From NCBI RefSeq assembly GCF_019797745.1, contig NZ_VOSI01000003.1:248001-312000 (forward strand): a stretch of DNA of 64,000 bases, read 5' to 3'. The notes beneath the pieces are model-generated. The model ran no database searches. It was given only the letters and a program-made list of their open reading frames with translations, and was not told the DNA's origin. This DNA comes from Edaphocola aurantiacus (lineage in GTDB: Bacteria; Bacteroidota; Bacteroidia; Chitinophagales; Chitinophagaceae). The translations under genes were made by a program, and so were the position numbers. This document shows, piece after piece, positions 50,876 through 59,267 of the stretch; the first letter of the stretch is position 1, and each line of letters opens with the position of its first letter.

Positions 50876-52408
50876 TTATTCCCATTCAATGGTAGCCGGT
50901 GGCTTGGAGCTGATGTCGTATACCACACGGTTGATACCTCTTACATTGTTGATGATATCGTTCGATACCTTAGCCAGGAAATCGTAAGGAAGGTGTGCCC
51001 AGTCAGCAGTCATACCATCTACAGAAGTCACTGCACGCAGGGCAACTGTAAATTCGTAAGTACGCTCATCGCCCATAACACCTACACTCTGTACTGGTAA
51101 CAGGATGGTACCTGCCTGCCATACATTATTATATTCGCCGGTCGATTTCAGCAGTTTTACATAGATGTCATCAGCATCCTGCAGCATCTGTACTTTTTCA
51201 GGAGTTACAGCACCCAGGATACGGATACCCAGACCCGGACCAGGGAAAGGATGACGCTCCAGGAAAGAAGCCTGGATACCCAGTTCTTTACCTACGCGGC
51301 GTACTTCATCTTTAAACAGGAAACGCAGTGGTTCAACCAGTTTCAGGTTCATTTTTTCCGGTAAGCCACCCACATTATGATGTGATTTGATGGTTACAGA
51401 AGGACCGTTAACAGATACTGATTCAATAACATCAGGGTAGATCGTACCCTGACCAAGGAAGGATACATCTTCTAAATGATGTGCTTCTTCCTGGAAGATG
51501 TCGATGAATAAACCACCGATGATCTTACGCTTGCCTTCCGGATCGCTTACGCCATCCAGTTTGCTGTAAAAGCGGTCTTTAGCGTCAATACCTTTAACAT
51601 TCAGGCCTAATACCTTGTAGCTTTCCAGTACATCTTCATATTCATTCTTTCTCAGCAGACCATTGTCTACGAAAATACAATACAGTTTATCGCCAATCGC
51701 TCTGTGGATCAGGGTAGCTGCAACGGTAGAATCTACACCACCGCTCAGTGCCATAACCACTTTGCTGTCGCCCAGTTGGGCTTTCAGGTTAGCAATTGTT
51801 TCTTCAACATAAGCTGCAGAAGTCCAGGACTGGCTGCATTTACATACATCAACCACAAAGTTTTTGATCATTTTGCGGCCTTCAGTACTGTGTGTCACTT
51901 CCGGGTGGAACTGGATACCATACACCGGTTGTGCATATTTATCTACGCGGTAAGCCGCTACAGGAATACTGTTTGTTTTTGCCAAGAGGGTAAAACCTTC
52001 CGGCAGTTCTTTGATACTGTCGCTATGGCTCATCCAAACCTGAGAACCTTCACTGATATTACTCAGGAAACATTCCTGGTTTTCCATCACCAGATGCGCT
52101 CTTCCGTACTCACGACTGTTTGATTTCGCAACCAGGCCACCGTTTTGCTGTGCAATAAGCTGTGCGCCGTAACATACACCCAATACCGGTACCTGATTAC
52201 TCCACTGGCTGATATCCGGTTTAGGAGCATTCGGGTCATTAACAGAGAAAGGGCTGCCGGAAAGGATAATTCCTTTAATATCCGGAGTGATCTCTATTGG
52301 TTTTAAGCATGGAACGATCTCACAATACACATTCAGTTCACGAATGGCACGGGCAATCAGTTGAGTGTACTGAGAGCCGAAATCAAGAATTAAAATTTTT
52401 TCCGTCAT
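50876..52408 (-). CDS. guaA: GMP synthase (glutamine-hydrolysing)
   Basis: 510 aa. Class I glutamine amidotransferase domain (1-190; [25 protein letters not shown] with nucleophile Cys, and [11 protein letters not shown]) fused to the ATP-pyrophosphatase domain ([19 protein letters not shown]) and the C-terminal dimerisation domain ending KPPATIEWE. Converts XMP to GMP. Its promoter overlaps a perfect 14-bp palindrome. Confidence 0.96.
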   Translation of the reverse strand: MTEKILILDFGSQYTQLIARAIRELNVYCEIVPCLKPIEITPDIKGIILSGSPFSVNDPNAPKPDISQWSNQVPVLGVCYGAQLIAQQNGGLVAKSNSREYGRAHLVMENQECFLSNISEGSQVWMSHSDSIKELPEGFTLLAKTNSIPVAAYRVDKYAQPVYGIQFHPEVTHSTEGRKMIKNFVVDVCKCSQSWTSAAYVEETIANLKAQLGDSKVVMALSGGVDSTVAATLIHRAIGDKLYCIFVDNGLLRKNEYEDVLESYKVLGLNVKGIDAKDRFYSKLDGVSDPEGKRKIIGGLFIDIFQEEAHHLEDVSFLGQGTIYPDVIESVSVNGPSVTIKSHHNVGGLPEKMNLKLVEPLRFLFKDEVRRVGKELGIQASFLERHPFPGPGLGIRILGAVTPEKVQMLQDADDIYVKLLKSTGEYNNVWQAGTILLPVQSVGVMGDERTYEFTVALRAVTSVDGMTADWAHLPYDFLAKVSNDIINNVRGINRVVYDISSKPPATIEWE

Positions 52409-52453
52409 TGTCGAAGAAAAGGCTTGGCCTAAATGGAATGATTAAATGTTGTG

Positions 52454-52487
52454 CAAAATTACGATTTATTTTACGTTTCGCGAAACG
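52454..52487 (-). promoter_or_regulatory. guaA promoter with overlapping palindromic operator
   Basis: Minus-strand TAATTTTG (52454-52461) fits TAnnTTTG. About 12 bases upstream lies the perfect palindrome CGTTTCGCGAAACG (52474-52487), which covers the -33 box (TTTC at 21 bases from TA). A repressor bound there would block transcription. Confidence 0.6.
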
Positions 52488-52501
52488 CGGCCGGGAATAA
52501 A

Positions 52502-52530
52502 AAAGAGCCACTGTAAAACAGCAGCTCTTT
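52502..52530 (-). terminator. Terminator of the DUF3467 gene
   Basis: AAAGAGC and GCTCTTT pair, with inner CTG/CAG and loop TAAAA; T-run on the minus strand. Confidence 0.75.
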
Positions 52531-52552
52531 GATATACATGTTAATGTTGAAA

Positions 52553-52867
52553 TTAAGCTTCACCAGTTGTTCCACCCAGGTTCATTGGCACACCACCATC
52601 TTGTTCGTCTTTGATCAGACCATTTTGGGTTTCGTAACGTTTAATGTTATCGATCAGCGCTCTCATCAGACGTTTCGCGTTGTGCGGAGTCATAACAATA
52701 CGAGAGTTAACTTTAGCTTTAGGCATACCCGGCATTACGCTGATAAAGTCCATTACGAACTCAGAGTAAGAGTGAGTGATGATAGCTAAGTTAGAGTAAG
52801 TACCGTTCGCTTGCTCGTCTGTCAGTTCAATATTGATTCCCTGGTCTTGATTTTGTTGTTCAGACAT
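52553..52867 (-). CDS. DUF3467 protein, 104 aa
   Basis: Start set at MSEQQNQDQGINIELTDEQANGTYSN; a longer in-frame start would add a non-family segment. The DUF3467 core is YSNLAIITHSYSEFVMDFISVMPGMPKAKVNSRIVMTPHNAKRLMRALIDNI. A small cytosolic protein, widely conserved in Bacteroidota and other phyla, function unknown. Monocistronic. Confidence 0.9.
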   Translation of the reverse strand: MSEQQNQDQGINIELTDEQANGTYSNLAIITHSYSEFVMDFISVMPGMPKAKVNSRIVMTPHNAKRLMRALIDNIKRYETQNGLIKDEQDGGVPMNLGGTTGEA

Positions 52868-53008
52868 TGTAATTATATTTTGATGATTAAGTAATATAGA
52901 AGCAAATATAGGTTTTTGGTTGAATTTTTGAAATTTTGTCTTTAAATTTTGCAGAGAAATAATTTTCATTATCTTTGCAATCCTTTAGTACAGCTCTTGT
53001 AGCTGTCT

Positions 53009-53082
53009 GGTCCTATAGCTCAGTTGGTTAGAGCATCTGACTCATAATCAGAGGGTCCTTGGTTCAAGCCCGAGTGGGACCA
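53009..53082 (+). tRNA. tRNA with CAT anticodon (Met elongator or Ile2)
   Basis: Full cloverleaf: acceptor GGTCCTA/TGGGACC, D arm with AGCTCAGTTGGTTAGAGC, anticodon stem TCTGA/TCAGA around CTCATAA, T arm CTTGG TTCAAGC CCGAG, discriminator A. No CCA is encoded. The acceptor pairs C4-G69 and C5-G68 recall those that favour TilS recognition of tRNA-Ile2 in E. coli, but elongator Met is equally possible; the initiator type is ruled out by the paired first base. Confidence 0.93.
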
Positions 53083-53095
53083 CGCTAATAGAGGC

Positions 53096-53131
53096 AAGCG
53101 TTTCAGCAGTTAATGCGGAAGCGCTTTTTTT
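53096..53131 (+). terminator. Terminator of the tRNA
   Basis: AAGCGTTTC pairs with GAAGCGCTT (one G-T pair), followed by T7. Confidence 0.75.
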
Positions 53132-53156
53132 ATGCTCGTTACACAAACGTAACCTG

Positions 53157-54038
53157 TTATTTTGGCCCTTTTACTTTTACATATCCTTTCCCATTCCACA
53201 GATAAGTCTCTTTCTTTTTCTTGATTTTGTACAGAATCTCCTTGCCTTCACCTTCTTCAATGGATACGCCTTCTTCTATCATTTTATAGATGGTATTGGC
53301 CGCCTTTTTATGCTCTGAAGGAAAAAGTATCTGCTCGCTATGGTAGAACACACCTGCATCGCTCACCCTATAGGCTCCCGGCAGAGGAATAAAAGTACTT
53401 CCGTTCCAGCCGAAGTAAAAGTAATCAGAAGATATGGCACATGCCTCGCCCAGGAAACCGATCCGTATAATATTGCGCAGGCCTTTTAATCCCATGCCAT
53501 TCAAGCCCTTTATTTCAGTAGCGCTTTGTTCGGTGTAGCCAAAGGAGAAGGGATGCCTGGCGAGGATCTGCTGCTGTGGATCGATCAGTTTTATCGCGCA
53601 GCTAAAGGCCGCATACCGATCTCCCCGTAGCGGAACATACCGGTCAAAACCATATAGGCAGATCTGTCCATTATCTATCGTAGTTTGACCTATAGCCAGA
53701 AGTCCCAGCCAGATATAGCCATGCCTTTCCTGTCCGTCTTTACGGTAGCGGATCTCCTGCCAGGGTGCCCGAAAACCCTTTATGGTACTACTGCTCAAAG
53801 CCTCACCTACAATTACCACCTTTGTGCCGGCCTGCAGAGAATCGCTTACCATAGAGCCTTCTAATCCCGGACTATTGCGGATATAGGCCATATCTGTAAA
53901 AATGACTGCGGTATCACCGGCAGACAATTGCCAGTATCCCGGATCAGGAGCTTCTGTATCCAAACCAGCTTGCTGGGCATGGATACAGAAAGGAAGAAAG
54001 CATACTAACAAGATATATTTTATGGACTTGATCAGCAT
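53157..54038 (-). CDS. Exported protein with SH3b-like domain
   Basis: 293 aa. Signal peptide (cleavage near HAQQ) followed by a bacterial SH3-like domain (about 40-115; TAVIFTDMAYIRNSPGLEGSMVSDSLQAGTKVVIVGEA and GYIWLGLLA, the usual ends of SH3_3). The rest (about 120-293) is a beta-rich unknown domain with LYGFDRY, FYFGWNGSTFIPLPGAYRVSD and a Lys/Glu-rich stretch near the end. SH3b domains commonly bind peptidoglycan or peptides. Function unknown. Confidence 0.8.
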   Translation of the reverse strand: MLIKSIKYILLVCFLPFCIHAQQAGLDTEAPDPGYWQLSAGDTAVIFTDMAYIRNSPGLEGSMVSDSLQAGTKVVIVGEALSSSTIKGFRAPWQEIRYRKDGQERHGYIWLGLLAIGQTTIDNGQICLYGFDRYVPLRGDRYAAFSCAIKLIDPQQQILARHPFSFGYTEQSATEIKGLNGMGLKGLRNIIRIGFLGEACAISSDYFYFGWNGSTFIPLPGAYRVSDAGVFYHSEQILFPSEHKKAANTIYKMIEEGVSIEEGEGKEILYKIKKKKETYLWNGKGYVKVKGPK

Positions 54039-54159
54039 ATAGATTAAGGTTTATTATATTGATTATCAGTATTTAAAGATCAAAATTACTCAATTTTAAT
54101 CCCCTGTTTTCGTTTTATTTATTCCTATATTTGAGTATTATTAACTCCTCAAATATTAA

Positions 54160-54531
54160 ATGATGAAAAAACTATTACTGGGAGCATGCATATTGCTCGG
54201 AACGACGGGAATAGCACAGGCTAATATCGTGACGGTAAACAACCTTACAGCTTGTACCTACGAAGCCACTATGACGGGCTACGGTGCTATCGCTACCATA
54301 CCGCCGGGTATTTCAACTTTTACTTCCCTGGCCGGTTTTGATATTAATTCAATCAAAATTATATATATGTCTGGCGGTACCGGGCTCGCTTCCTGTAGTG
54401 TCGGATTGGGTTACATGAGTTCCAACACAATGGGGCAACCCACACCGCCTTGCCTGCCACCAGGTGCTTACTTCTCAGCCGCCTGGGCCCAGGCTACGTC
54501 CACGGCAAATGCTACAGCCATTATCTTCTAA
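54160..54531 (+). CDS. Exported small unknown protein, 123 aa
   Basis: Signal peptide (about 1-21, AQANI) followed by about 100 residues rich in Gly, Ala, Thr and Ser: NIVTVNNLTACTYEATMTGYGAIATIPPGISTF, then CSVGLGYMSS and PPCLPPGAYF. Three cysteines in the mature part may form a disulphide. No domain recognised. It ends with a strong terminator, so it is a single-gene unit. Confidence 0.7.
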   Translation: MMKKLLLGACILLGTTGIAQANIVTVNNLTACTYEATMTGYGAIATIPPGISTFTSLAGFDINSIKIIYMSGGTGLASCSVGLGYMSSNTMGQPTPPCLPPGAYFSAAWAQATSTANATAIIF

Positions 54532-54549
54532 ACTAAAGACTATTTTACG

Positions 54550-54580
54550 AATAAAGCCCCTCAATGAGGGGCTTTATTGA
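54550..54580. terminator. Terminator, 13-bp perfect stem
   Basis: AATAAAGCCCCTC (54550-54562) pairs with GAGGGGCTTTATT (54566-54578), loop AAT. Confidence 0.88.
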
Positions 54581-54595
54581 TGCTATAAATAAGCG

Positions 54596-54733
54596 TTACT
54601 TCAATCCTGAGCTGAGGAGCAATGCTCCGGCTATGGCGATAATAACTGCTGATGCGATTAAAAGAGTTAATGTCTTCTCTTTACTCCTGGTTCTCACAAT
54701 GCGATTGTAAGACAAATAACGATTGTTTTCCAT
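54596..54733 (-). CDS. 45-aa single-helix membrane protein
   Basis: ATG start to TAA. MENNRYLSYNRIVRTRSKEK is a basic cytoplasmic head and TLTLLIASAVIIAIAGALLLSSG is one membrane helix with a small Gly/Ala/Ser patch. It resembles small single-pass proteins of unknown role found between larger genes in Bacteroidota. Convergent with the exported protein gene. Confidence 0.55.
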   Translation of the reverse strand: MENNRYLSYNRIVRTRSKEKTLTLLIASAVIIAIAGALLLSSGLK

Positions 54734-54879
54734 AATAGTGTTTTCGTGATGTTTCGATTTTTACAATTATAACGAAAAAATGTTGGAAAATGAAATAAAG
54801 TATAGGCCTTTTACATGTTTTTTACATTTAATCTGTCTGCGTAGGGAATAACCGGATGCAATTTTACGGACTTAAATAA

Positions 54880-55034
54880 GAAAACTAACTATCCGTAGTC
54901 AACTATTTTATTCGTCCTTTTGTCCGGGCAATAAAAGGACCAAAAATGCCTTTGTTTTCATCAAGGCAAAAGGTAGCCATAAAAAGGAACTTGAGGAAAA
55001 AGGTAAATCTTTGTTTCCTGTAAGCGGATACTCC
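54880..55034 (-). repeat. Palindromic repeat family, copy 3 (short form)
   Basis: On the minus strand this reads as copy 1 outer parts joined: the segment with ATCCGCTTACAGGAAACAAAG and the following bases up to GCCTTGATG, then directly the bases after the second GCCTTGATG of copy 1, up to GTTGACTA. The 318 bp present in copy 1 are missing. Intergenic. Confidence 0.8.
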
Positions 55035-55042
55035 ATAAATGC

Positions 55043-55077
55043 AAAAAGGCTGAGATCATCTCAGCCTTTTTTGCATT
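55043..55077 (-). terminator. Terminator of the CHU_C-domain gene
   Basis: AAAAAGGCTGAGA and TCTCAGCCTTTTT pair around TCA, with outer GCAAAA/TTTTGC pairing shifted by one base. Confidence 0.82.
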
Positions 55078-55088
55078 TTATAAAAGTA

Positions 55089-57224
55089 TTATCGAAGTAG
55101 GGTTACATTGCCCGTTTTCTGGAAACGCTTACCTTCCCTGGTTGTGGCATTGATCTGGTAGATGTACACACCATTCGGTTGTGCAGAACCATTGAAGAAG
55201 CCGTCCCATCCTTTATTGATATCATTGGTTTCAAAAATTTTCTGTCCCCATCTGTTATATATCTCAAAAGATTCTAAGGTAGCTATACCGCGGATGCTCG
55301 CTTTGAATCGGCTGTTGTTCGGGTTAAAGGCATTAGGCATATCCAGCACTGTTTCTTTTACCCGGAAGTCAACCGAATCGGTAATTGAACAGCCATACTC
55401 CGTGCGTGCAGTTACAAAGTAACGCGTATCAACTTCCGGACTCATTTGCGGGTTGCTGATGCTGTTGCTGTTCAATCCTGAGTTAGGGAACCACTGGAAA
55501 TATATAGCATTGGTGCCTGGTTGCATATTATATACCTCACCTGCATAAATATTGACAAAATCCGGTAATTCAAGTACCGCAGCAGGATGTACGGTGATAT
55601 AAACCGTTTGGGTATCCCGGCAGCCCTTGTCGCTTGTACCTATGAGGGTATATAAAGTAGAGGTTTCTGTTCTGGCTACCGGATTGGCAATATTTGCATT
55701 ACTTAAATAAGTACCCGGCGACCAATGATATGTGCTGGCACCGCTGGCGCTTAATTGTACAGTATCACCCGGACATATTCCCGAATCTATAATAGGCAAT
55801 TGAAGGAAATCTCCAGGATTGACAATCAGATCTATCGTATCGGAAATGCTGCAGGATACATTATTGACAGTATTGGTAACGGTCAGTACATATCTGCGGC
55901 TGGCATCAGCATTGAACCATATATTAGGATCTGTAGTATTGCTCAGGTTCGTAGCCGGAACCCAGTTGTATGTGTAATTACCACTGTAAGGCAGTGTGTT
56001 CGATTCGATGGCCACAGTATCATACTGGCAGGCAATAATCGTATCGGACATCATAATCTGGTCAGGGCTTTGGGCAACAGTAAGGTCAAGCGTAACCAGT
56101 GTATCGCAGGTCATACCGCCAGCCGGAATTATCGTATCATAAATACCACTTGTCGTCAGAATTCTGCCATAGAAATCCATAATCTGGCCCGAACAGATCG
56201 TCTCCACGAGGTTTACTTTCGGGATGGAGTCTACATAGATTTTTGAGGTATCACTGATTGCGATACAGTTCGTATTGCCGGTAGTACCGGTTGCTCCGGT
56301 CAGGTAGCGGATCAGGTATTGACCCAGTGCAAGACCGGTGGTATTAAAGGTGTAATCAGGACTGCCGGATGCGGCACCTGCATTAATCCAGGTGGCTCCT
56401 CCGTCAGAACTGTACTGCCATTGGTACTCCGCCGGATTATAAGGACTGTTGATCACATTGGCATGCATATCTACAGTAGTGTTGGAACAGGTCAGGGTAT
56501 CCCGTTTAGGTAATACCTGCGATATGGGTACGCAAGGCTGTACTGTAATATCATCCAGTGCCAGGTCATTACCACAGCCAGAACCTACAGAGTTATTGAT
56601 CAGCTGCAGTTTTACAGAAGTATTTGCAGCATTGTTGAACACGATAGAGTATTGATGCCAGGCCGTATCAAGTGGTACGTTTCCTGTATTGGATGTAGCA
56701 ATAACTGCATTGGTTACAGGATCTACAACCCTAAGTGTAATATTGGGGTATTGGGTACTGGCACCACAGGTACTGGTTAGTACCAGGCCGGAATTGACGT
56801 TTAATACCCACACGCCAAGCTTCAATGTCGTATTCGGACACAGGTTGTCCATAGTATATTCAAAGAATACGGTAGCTGCAGTCGAAGGAGCATTAACCAG
56901 AAGCATCAGACCATTAGGGTCTCCTGTGTGGTCTGTTTTGCTGACCCAGTTAGCACCCTGACCTGCTATGTTCGGATTTTTAGCCAAACCGGAATAGCCG
57001 TCAGTCAAAGTCCCGGTTGGAGGACCCGCTGCGCCTACAAAGATTGTGGAAGTACTGGCACCAGGAGCGAAAGTGGCCAGAGGGCCGTACCAGTTATTGG
57101 TTGCATTGCCTGCACCAAATGTTTGATTAACAAGATATTGCCCCCAGTAACCGTTACATACGGGCTGACAATAAGATAGAAAACTTGCTACAATAGCAAG
57201 AGTGGTAAAAATTAACCGCTTCAT
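55089..57224 (-). CDS. Large surface protein with gliding-motility (CHU_C, T9SS type B) C-terminus
   Basis: 711 aa from the ATG of MKRLIFTTLAIVASFLSYCQ. Signal peptide, then a carbohydrate-binding-like/jelly-roll domain (about 25-235), two Ig/PKD-like modules (about 240-330 and 405-565, ending in strings such as YTLIGTSDKGCRDTQTVYITV) and a C-terminal domain FNPNNSRFKASIRGIATLESFEIYNRWGQKIFETNDINKGWDGFFNGS with PNGVYIYQI, the type B sorting signature. Secreted by T9SS and surface attached. Adhesion or gliding role is inference. Confidence 0.87.
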   Translation of the reverse strand: MKRLIFTTLAIVASFLSYCQPVCNGYWGQYLVNQTFGAGNATNNWYGPLATFAPGASTSTIFVGAAGPPTGTLTDGYSGLAKNPNIAGQGANWVSKTDHTGDPNGLMLLVNAPSTAATVFFEYTMDNLCPNTTLKLGVWVLNVNSGLVLTSTCGASTQYPNITLRVVDPVTNAVIATSNTGNVPLDTAWHQYSIVFNNAANTSVKLQLINNSVGSGCGNDLALDDITVQPCVPISQVLPKRDTLTCSNTTVDMHANVINSPYNPAEYQWQYSSDGGATWINAGAASGSPDYTFNTTGLALGQYLIRYLTGATGTTGNTNCIAISDTSKIYVDSIPKVNLVETICSGQIMDFYGRILTTSGIYDTIIPAGGMTCDTLVTLDLTVAQSPDQIMMSDTIIACQYDTVAIESNTLPYSGNYTYNWVPATNLSNTTDPNIWFNADASRRYVLTVTNTVNNVSCSISDTIDLIVNPGDFLQLPIIDSGICPGDTVQLSASGASTYHWSPGTYLSNANIANPVARTETSTLYTLIGTSDKGCRDTQTVYITVHPAAVLELPDFVNIYAGEVYNMQPGTNAIYFQWFPNSGLNSNSISNPQMSPEVDTRYFVTARTEYGCSITDSVDFRVKETVLDMPNAFNPNNSRFKASIRGIATLESFEIYNRWGQKIFETNDINKGWDGFFNGSAQPNGVYIYQINATTREGKRFQKTGNVTLLR

Positions 57225-57507
57225 ACATGATATATAGGACAATAAAGGTAATTGTTTTTTTGCATATTTTTAACTTGTCCGTATAGAATATTACTTTTTA
57301 TGTAATTTATATGTAATATAAAGTGTACGATGATGCAGTGCCGGAAATTGCTTTGAGGAAGGGAATAAAAATCAATTATCAGATCAAAAACGATCTAATT
57401 TTACACTTTTTAGTGAAAAAAACACATTATTATAATTTTCGTTTTTGTTTAAATTGCGTGGTCTTAGGTGATTTACAATATTAAAAAACAATTATATGTT
57501 CAGAGAC
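57225..57507. other. AT-rich intergenic region
   Basis: No gene is supported on either strand in these 283 bases. A promoter for the small RNA follows. Confidence 0.5.
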
Positions 57508-57539
57508 TTGACAAAATAACTCTTCTTAGCTTATATTTG
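57508..57539 (+). promoter_or_regulatory. Promoter of the candidate small RNA
   Basis: TTGAC at 57508-57512 and TATATTTG at 57532-57539, spacing 21 bases, an excellent match to TTTG-N19-21-TAnnTTTG. No gene begins downstream; the next plus-strand gene is 700 bases away. Confidence 0.7.
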
Positions 57540-57544
57540 CAGTA

Positions 57545-57597
57545 GGTAAACACTCTTTTATACAACTCACCTCCTCCTTGTCTAAGGAGGTTTTTTC
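57545..57597 (+). ncRNA. Candidate ~50-nt small RNA with anti-SD-like stretch
   Basis: Downstream of a strong promoter, a 3' hairpin CCTCCTT (57573-57579) / AAGGAGG (57584-57590), loop GTCT, is followed by T6. The region before and in the hairpin reads TCACCTCCTCC, the anti-Shine-Dalgarno sequence of 16S rRNA (ATCACCTCCTTT). The other arm is a perfect Shine-Dalgarno. No open frame. It might titrate SD sequences or ribosomes, or be a plain terminator of a short leader. Confidence 0.5.
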
Positions 57598-57625
57598 TTT
57601 TAGGGAAGTCTGATCAAAGAAAGTG

Positions 57626-58063
57626 TTACCGGAAAGGGACATACTCCGGTGTATTTTTCATATACTTACCATCCATTTCCCGGCGACTGTTTCCGGAAGA
57701 AGGTTGGCTTGCAGGAGCAGGCTCAATATTATTCTTTATCTCATATGCCAGCTGATCTGTGCTGATGCAATCCCCGTTTACCACAATGTAATTCTGATTG
57801 GTGCCTACCGTTTCGATCGTAACAGAAGATTTCACAGTTTTCCCTTCTTTATTGATATACTGATATTCAATAAAGGATGTGTAAGCAGTATGCTTTTGAG
57901 ACTGGGTATTGATTCTTCGTATCTGAAAATCCATACCATTGCTGGTAGCGGCCTTAAAATACTTTTTGATCATCAGATCATGGTTTTTTTCACTTTCATT
58001 GGTACATGCGGCGAGGAAAGGCATACACATAGCCAGTATGATTAATTTACTCATACTCTTCAT
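57626..58063 (-). CDS. Hypothetical lipoprotein, 145 aa
   Basis: Start set at MKSMSKLIILAMCMPFLAAC, giving a lipobox LAAC. The mature protein (NESEKNHDLMIKKYFKAATSNGMDFQIRRINTQSQKHTAYTSFIEYQYINKEGKTVKSSVTIETVG...) is strand-rich with a Pro/Ser/Asn-rich C-terminus ending MKNTPEYVPFR. No known domain; a membrane-anchored periplasmic or surface protein is expected. Confidence 0.72.
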   Translation of the reverse strand: MKSMSKLIILAMCMPFLAACTNESEKNHDLMIKKYFKAATSNGMDFQIRRINTQSQKHTAYTSFIEYQYINKEGKTVKSSVTIETVGTNQNYIVVNGDCISTDQLAYEIKNNIEPAPASQPSSGNSRREMDGKYMKNTPEYVPFR

Positions 58064-58269
58064 ATTTGGTTTTATACAACTCGAACCGTATAGGTCGGAA
58101 GTGTAATATAAGATATTTATCATCTGTTAGTTCATTTGAACTGTGTAATAACTTTTTATTTGCATTTACAATGAACCTACGTTAAGTATCAGTCGTTACG
58201 GCTACGTATTTTTCGCAGAGAAGACATATTTGCGGAGAGAATGTTTTTAATTTGCAGAAAAAATACTGA

Positions 58270-58731
58270 GTGTATACAAGAGAAGAAGCAGCGGCGATAA
58301 AAGAGCAGTTCTGGCGCACTTTTGGTCAGTATATGGCAGTAGTGCCATCGGCAGAAGGCTTAAGGGTAAACTGGATCAATTACAAGACTGGCATCAAGCA
58401 ATTGCATTTCAAAACCGACGCGACGAGTAAGAAAGCGACCGTCAGTATTGAAATGTCTCACCCTGATGCAGGTATGCGTGCATTGATGTTTGAGCAATGG
58501 AAACAGCTGCGGGCTTTATTAATGATGAACCTGGAAGAGGAGTGGGAGTGGGAAGAAGATGTTGAGAATGATTACGGACGCATGGTAAGCCGCATTAGTT
58601 ATACCATCAATGATGTAAACATTTTTAAAAAGGAAGACTGGAGTAAATTGATCTCTTTTTTTAAACCAAGGCTTATTGCATTAGATGCCTTCTGGGCCGA
58701 TGCTCAATATGGTTTTGAATTATTCAAATAA
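58270..58731 (+). CDS. DUF4268 protein, 153 aa
   Basis: GTG start (MYTREEAAAIKEQFWRTFGQYMAVV). The DUF4268 pattern is clear: WINYKTGIKQLHFKTDATSKKATVSIEMSHPDAGMRALMFEQWKQLRAL and a C-terminal KKEDWSKLISFFKPRLIALDAFWADAQYGFELF. DUF4268 resembles nuclease-associated domains, often alone in Bacteroidota; function unknown. A terminator follows at once. Confidence 0.87.
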   Translation: MYTREEAAAIKEQFWRTFGQYMAVVPSAEGLRVNWINYKTGIKQLHFKTDATSKKATVSIEMSHPDAGMRALMFEQWKQLRALLMMNLEEEWEWEEDVENDYGRMVSRISYTINDVNIFKKEDWSKLISFFKPRLIALDAFWADAQYGFELFK

Positions 58732-58764
58732 TAAAAAAGAGCACCGAAAGGTGCTCTTTTTTAT
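58731..58764. terminator. Bidirectional terminator, 15-bp stem with GAAA loop
   Basis: ATAAAAAAGAGCACC (58731-58745) pairs with 58750-58764. It lies between DUF4268 and kdsC. Confidence 0.88.
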
Positions 58765-59258
58765 TCCCAGTGTTTATTTATTTTTAAAACCTTTTCAATG
58801 ACATCCCGTACACAGCCTGCGCCCCCTTTAATCGGAGAAATGTAATCGGCAATATTAGCTACCTCAACGGCCGCATCGTTAGGGCAGGTCGCGAGTCCGC
58901 AATACTCAAGTGCCGCAATGTCCGGCATGTCATCACCCATAAACAATACCTGTTCCGGGCCGATCTTAACTGCAGCCAGCTTTGCTTTTAGCAGGGCTAG
59001 TTTATCCTTCACACCTATATGTACCTCTTCGATACCCAGGTTGTTCAATCTGCGCATAGAAGCCGTAGAGAGCCCGCCGGAAATAACCCATACATGATAT
59101 CCTTTTTTAACCGCAAGCTGCAATGCGTAACCGTCCTTGATATTCATGCGGCGAAGCAATTCGCCATCCTCCTGTACATGCAGCATACCGTCCGTCAGTA
59201 CACCATCAATGTCAAAAACAAAAACCTTGATATGTTCGAATAGTGATAAAATATTCAT
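58761..59258 (-). CDS. kdsC: KDO 8-phosphate phosphatase KdsC (HAD family)
   Basis: 165 aa, C0-type HAD. Motif I FDIDGVLTDG (nucleophile Asp and acid Asp), VISGGLSTASMRRL (motif II), the Lys of IGVKDKLALL (motif III) and MGDDMPDIAAL (motif IV). It dephosphorylates 3-deoxy-D-manno-octulosonate 8-phosphate in LPS core synthesis; other KdsC-like HADs act on related sugars. Last gene of the plsC-DUF2520-HEAT-kdsC operon. Confidence 0.93.
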   Translation of the reverse strand: MNILSLFEHIKVFVFDIDGVLTDGMLHVQEDGELLRRMNIKDGYALQLAVKKGYHVWVISGGLSTASMRRLNNLGIEEVHIGVKDKLALLKAKLAAVKIGPEQVLFMGDDMPDIAALEYCGLATCPNDAAVEVANIADYISPIKGGAGCVRDVIEKVLKINKHWE

Positions 59259-59267
59259 GTCTTCTTT

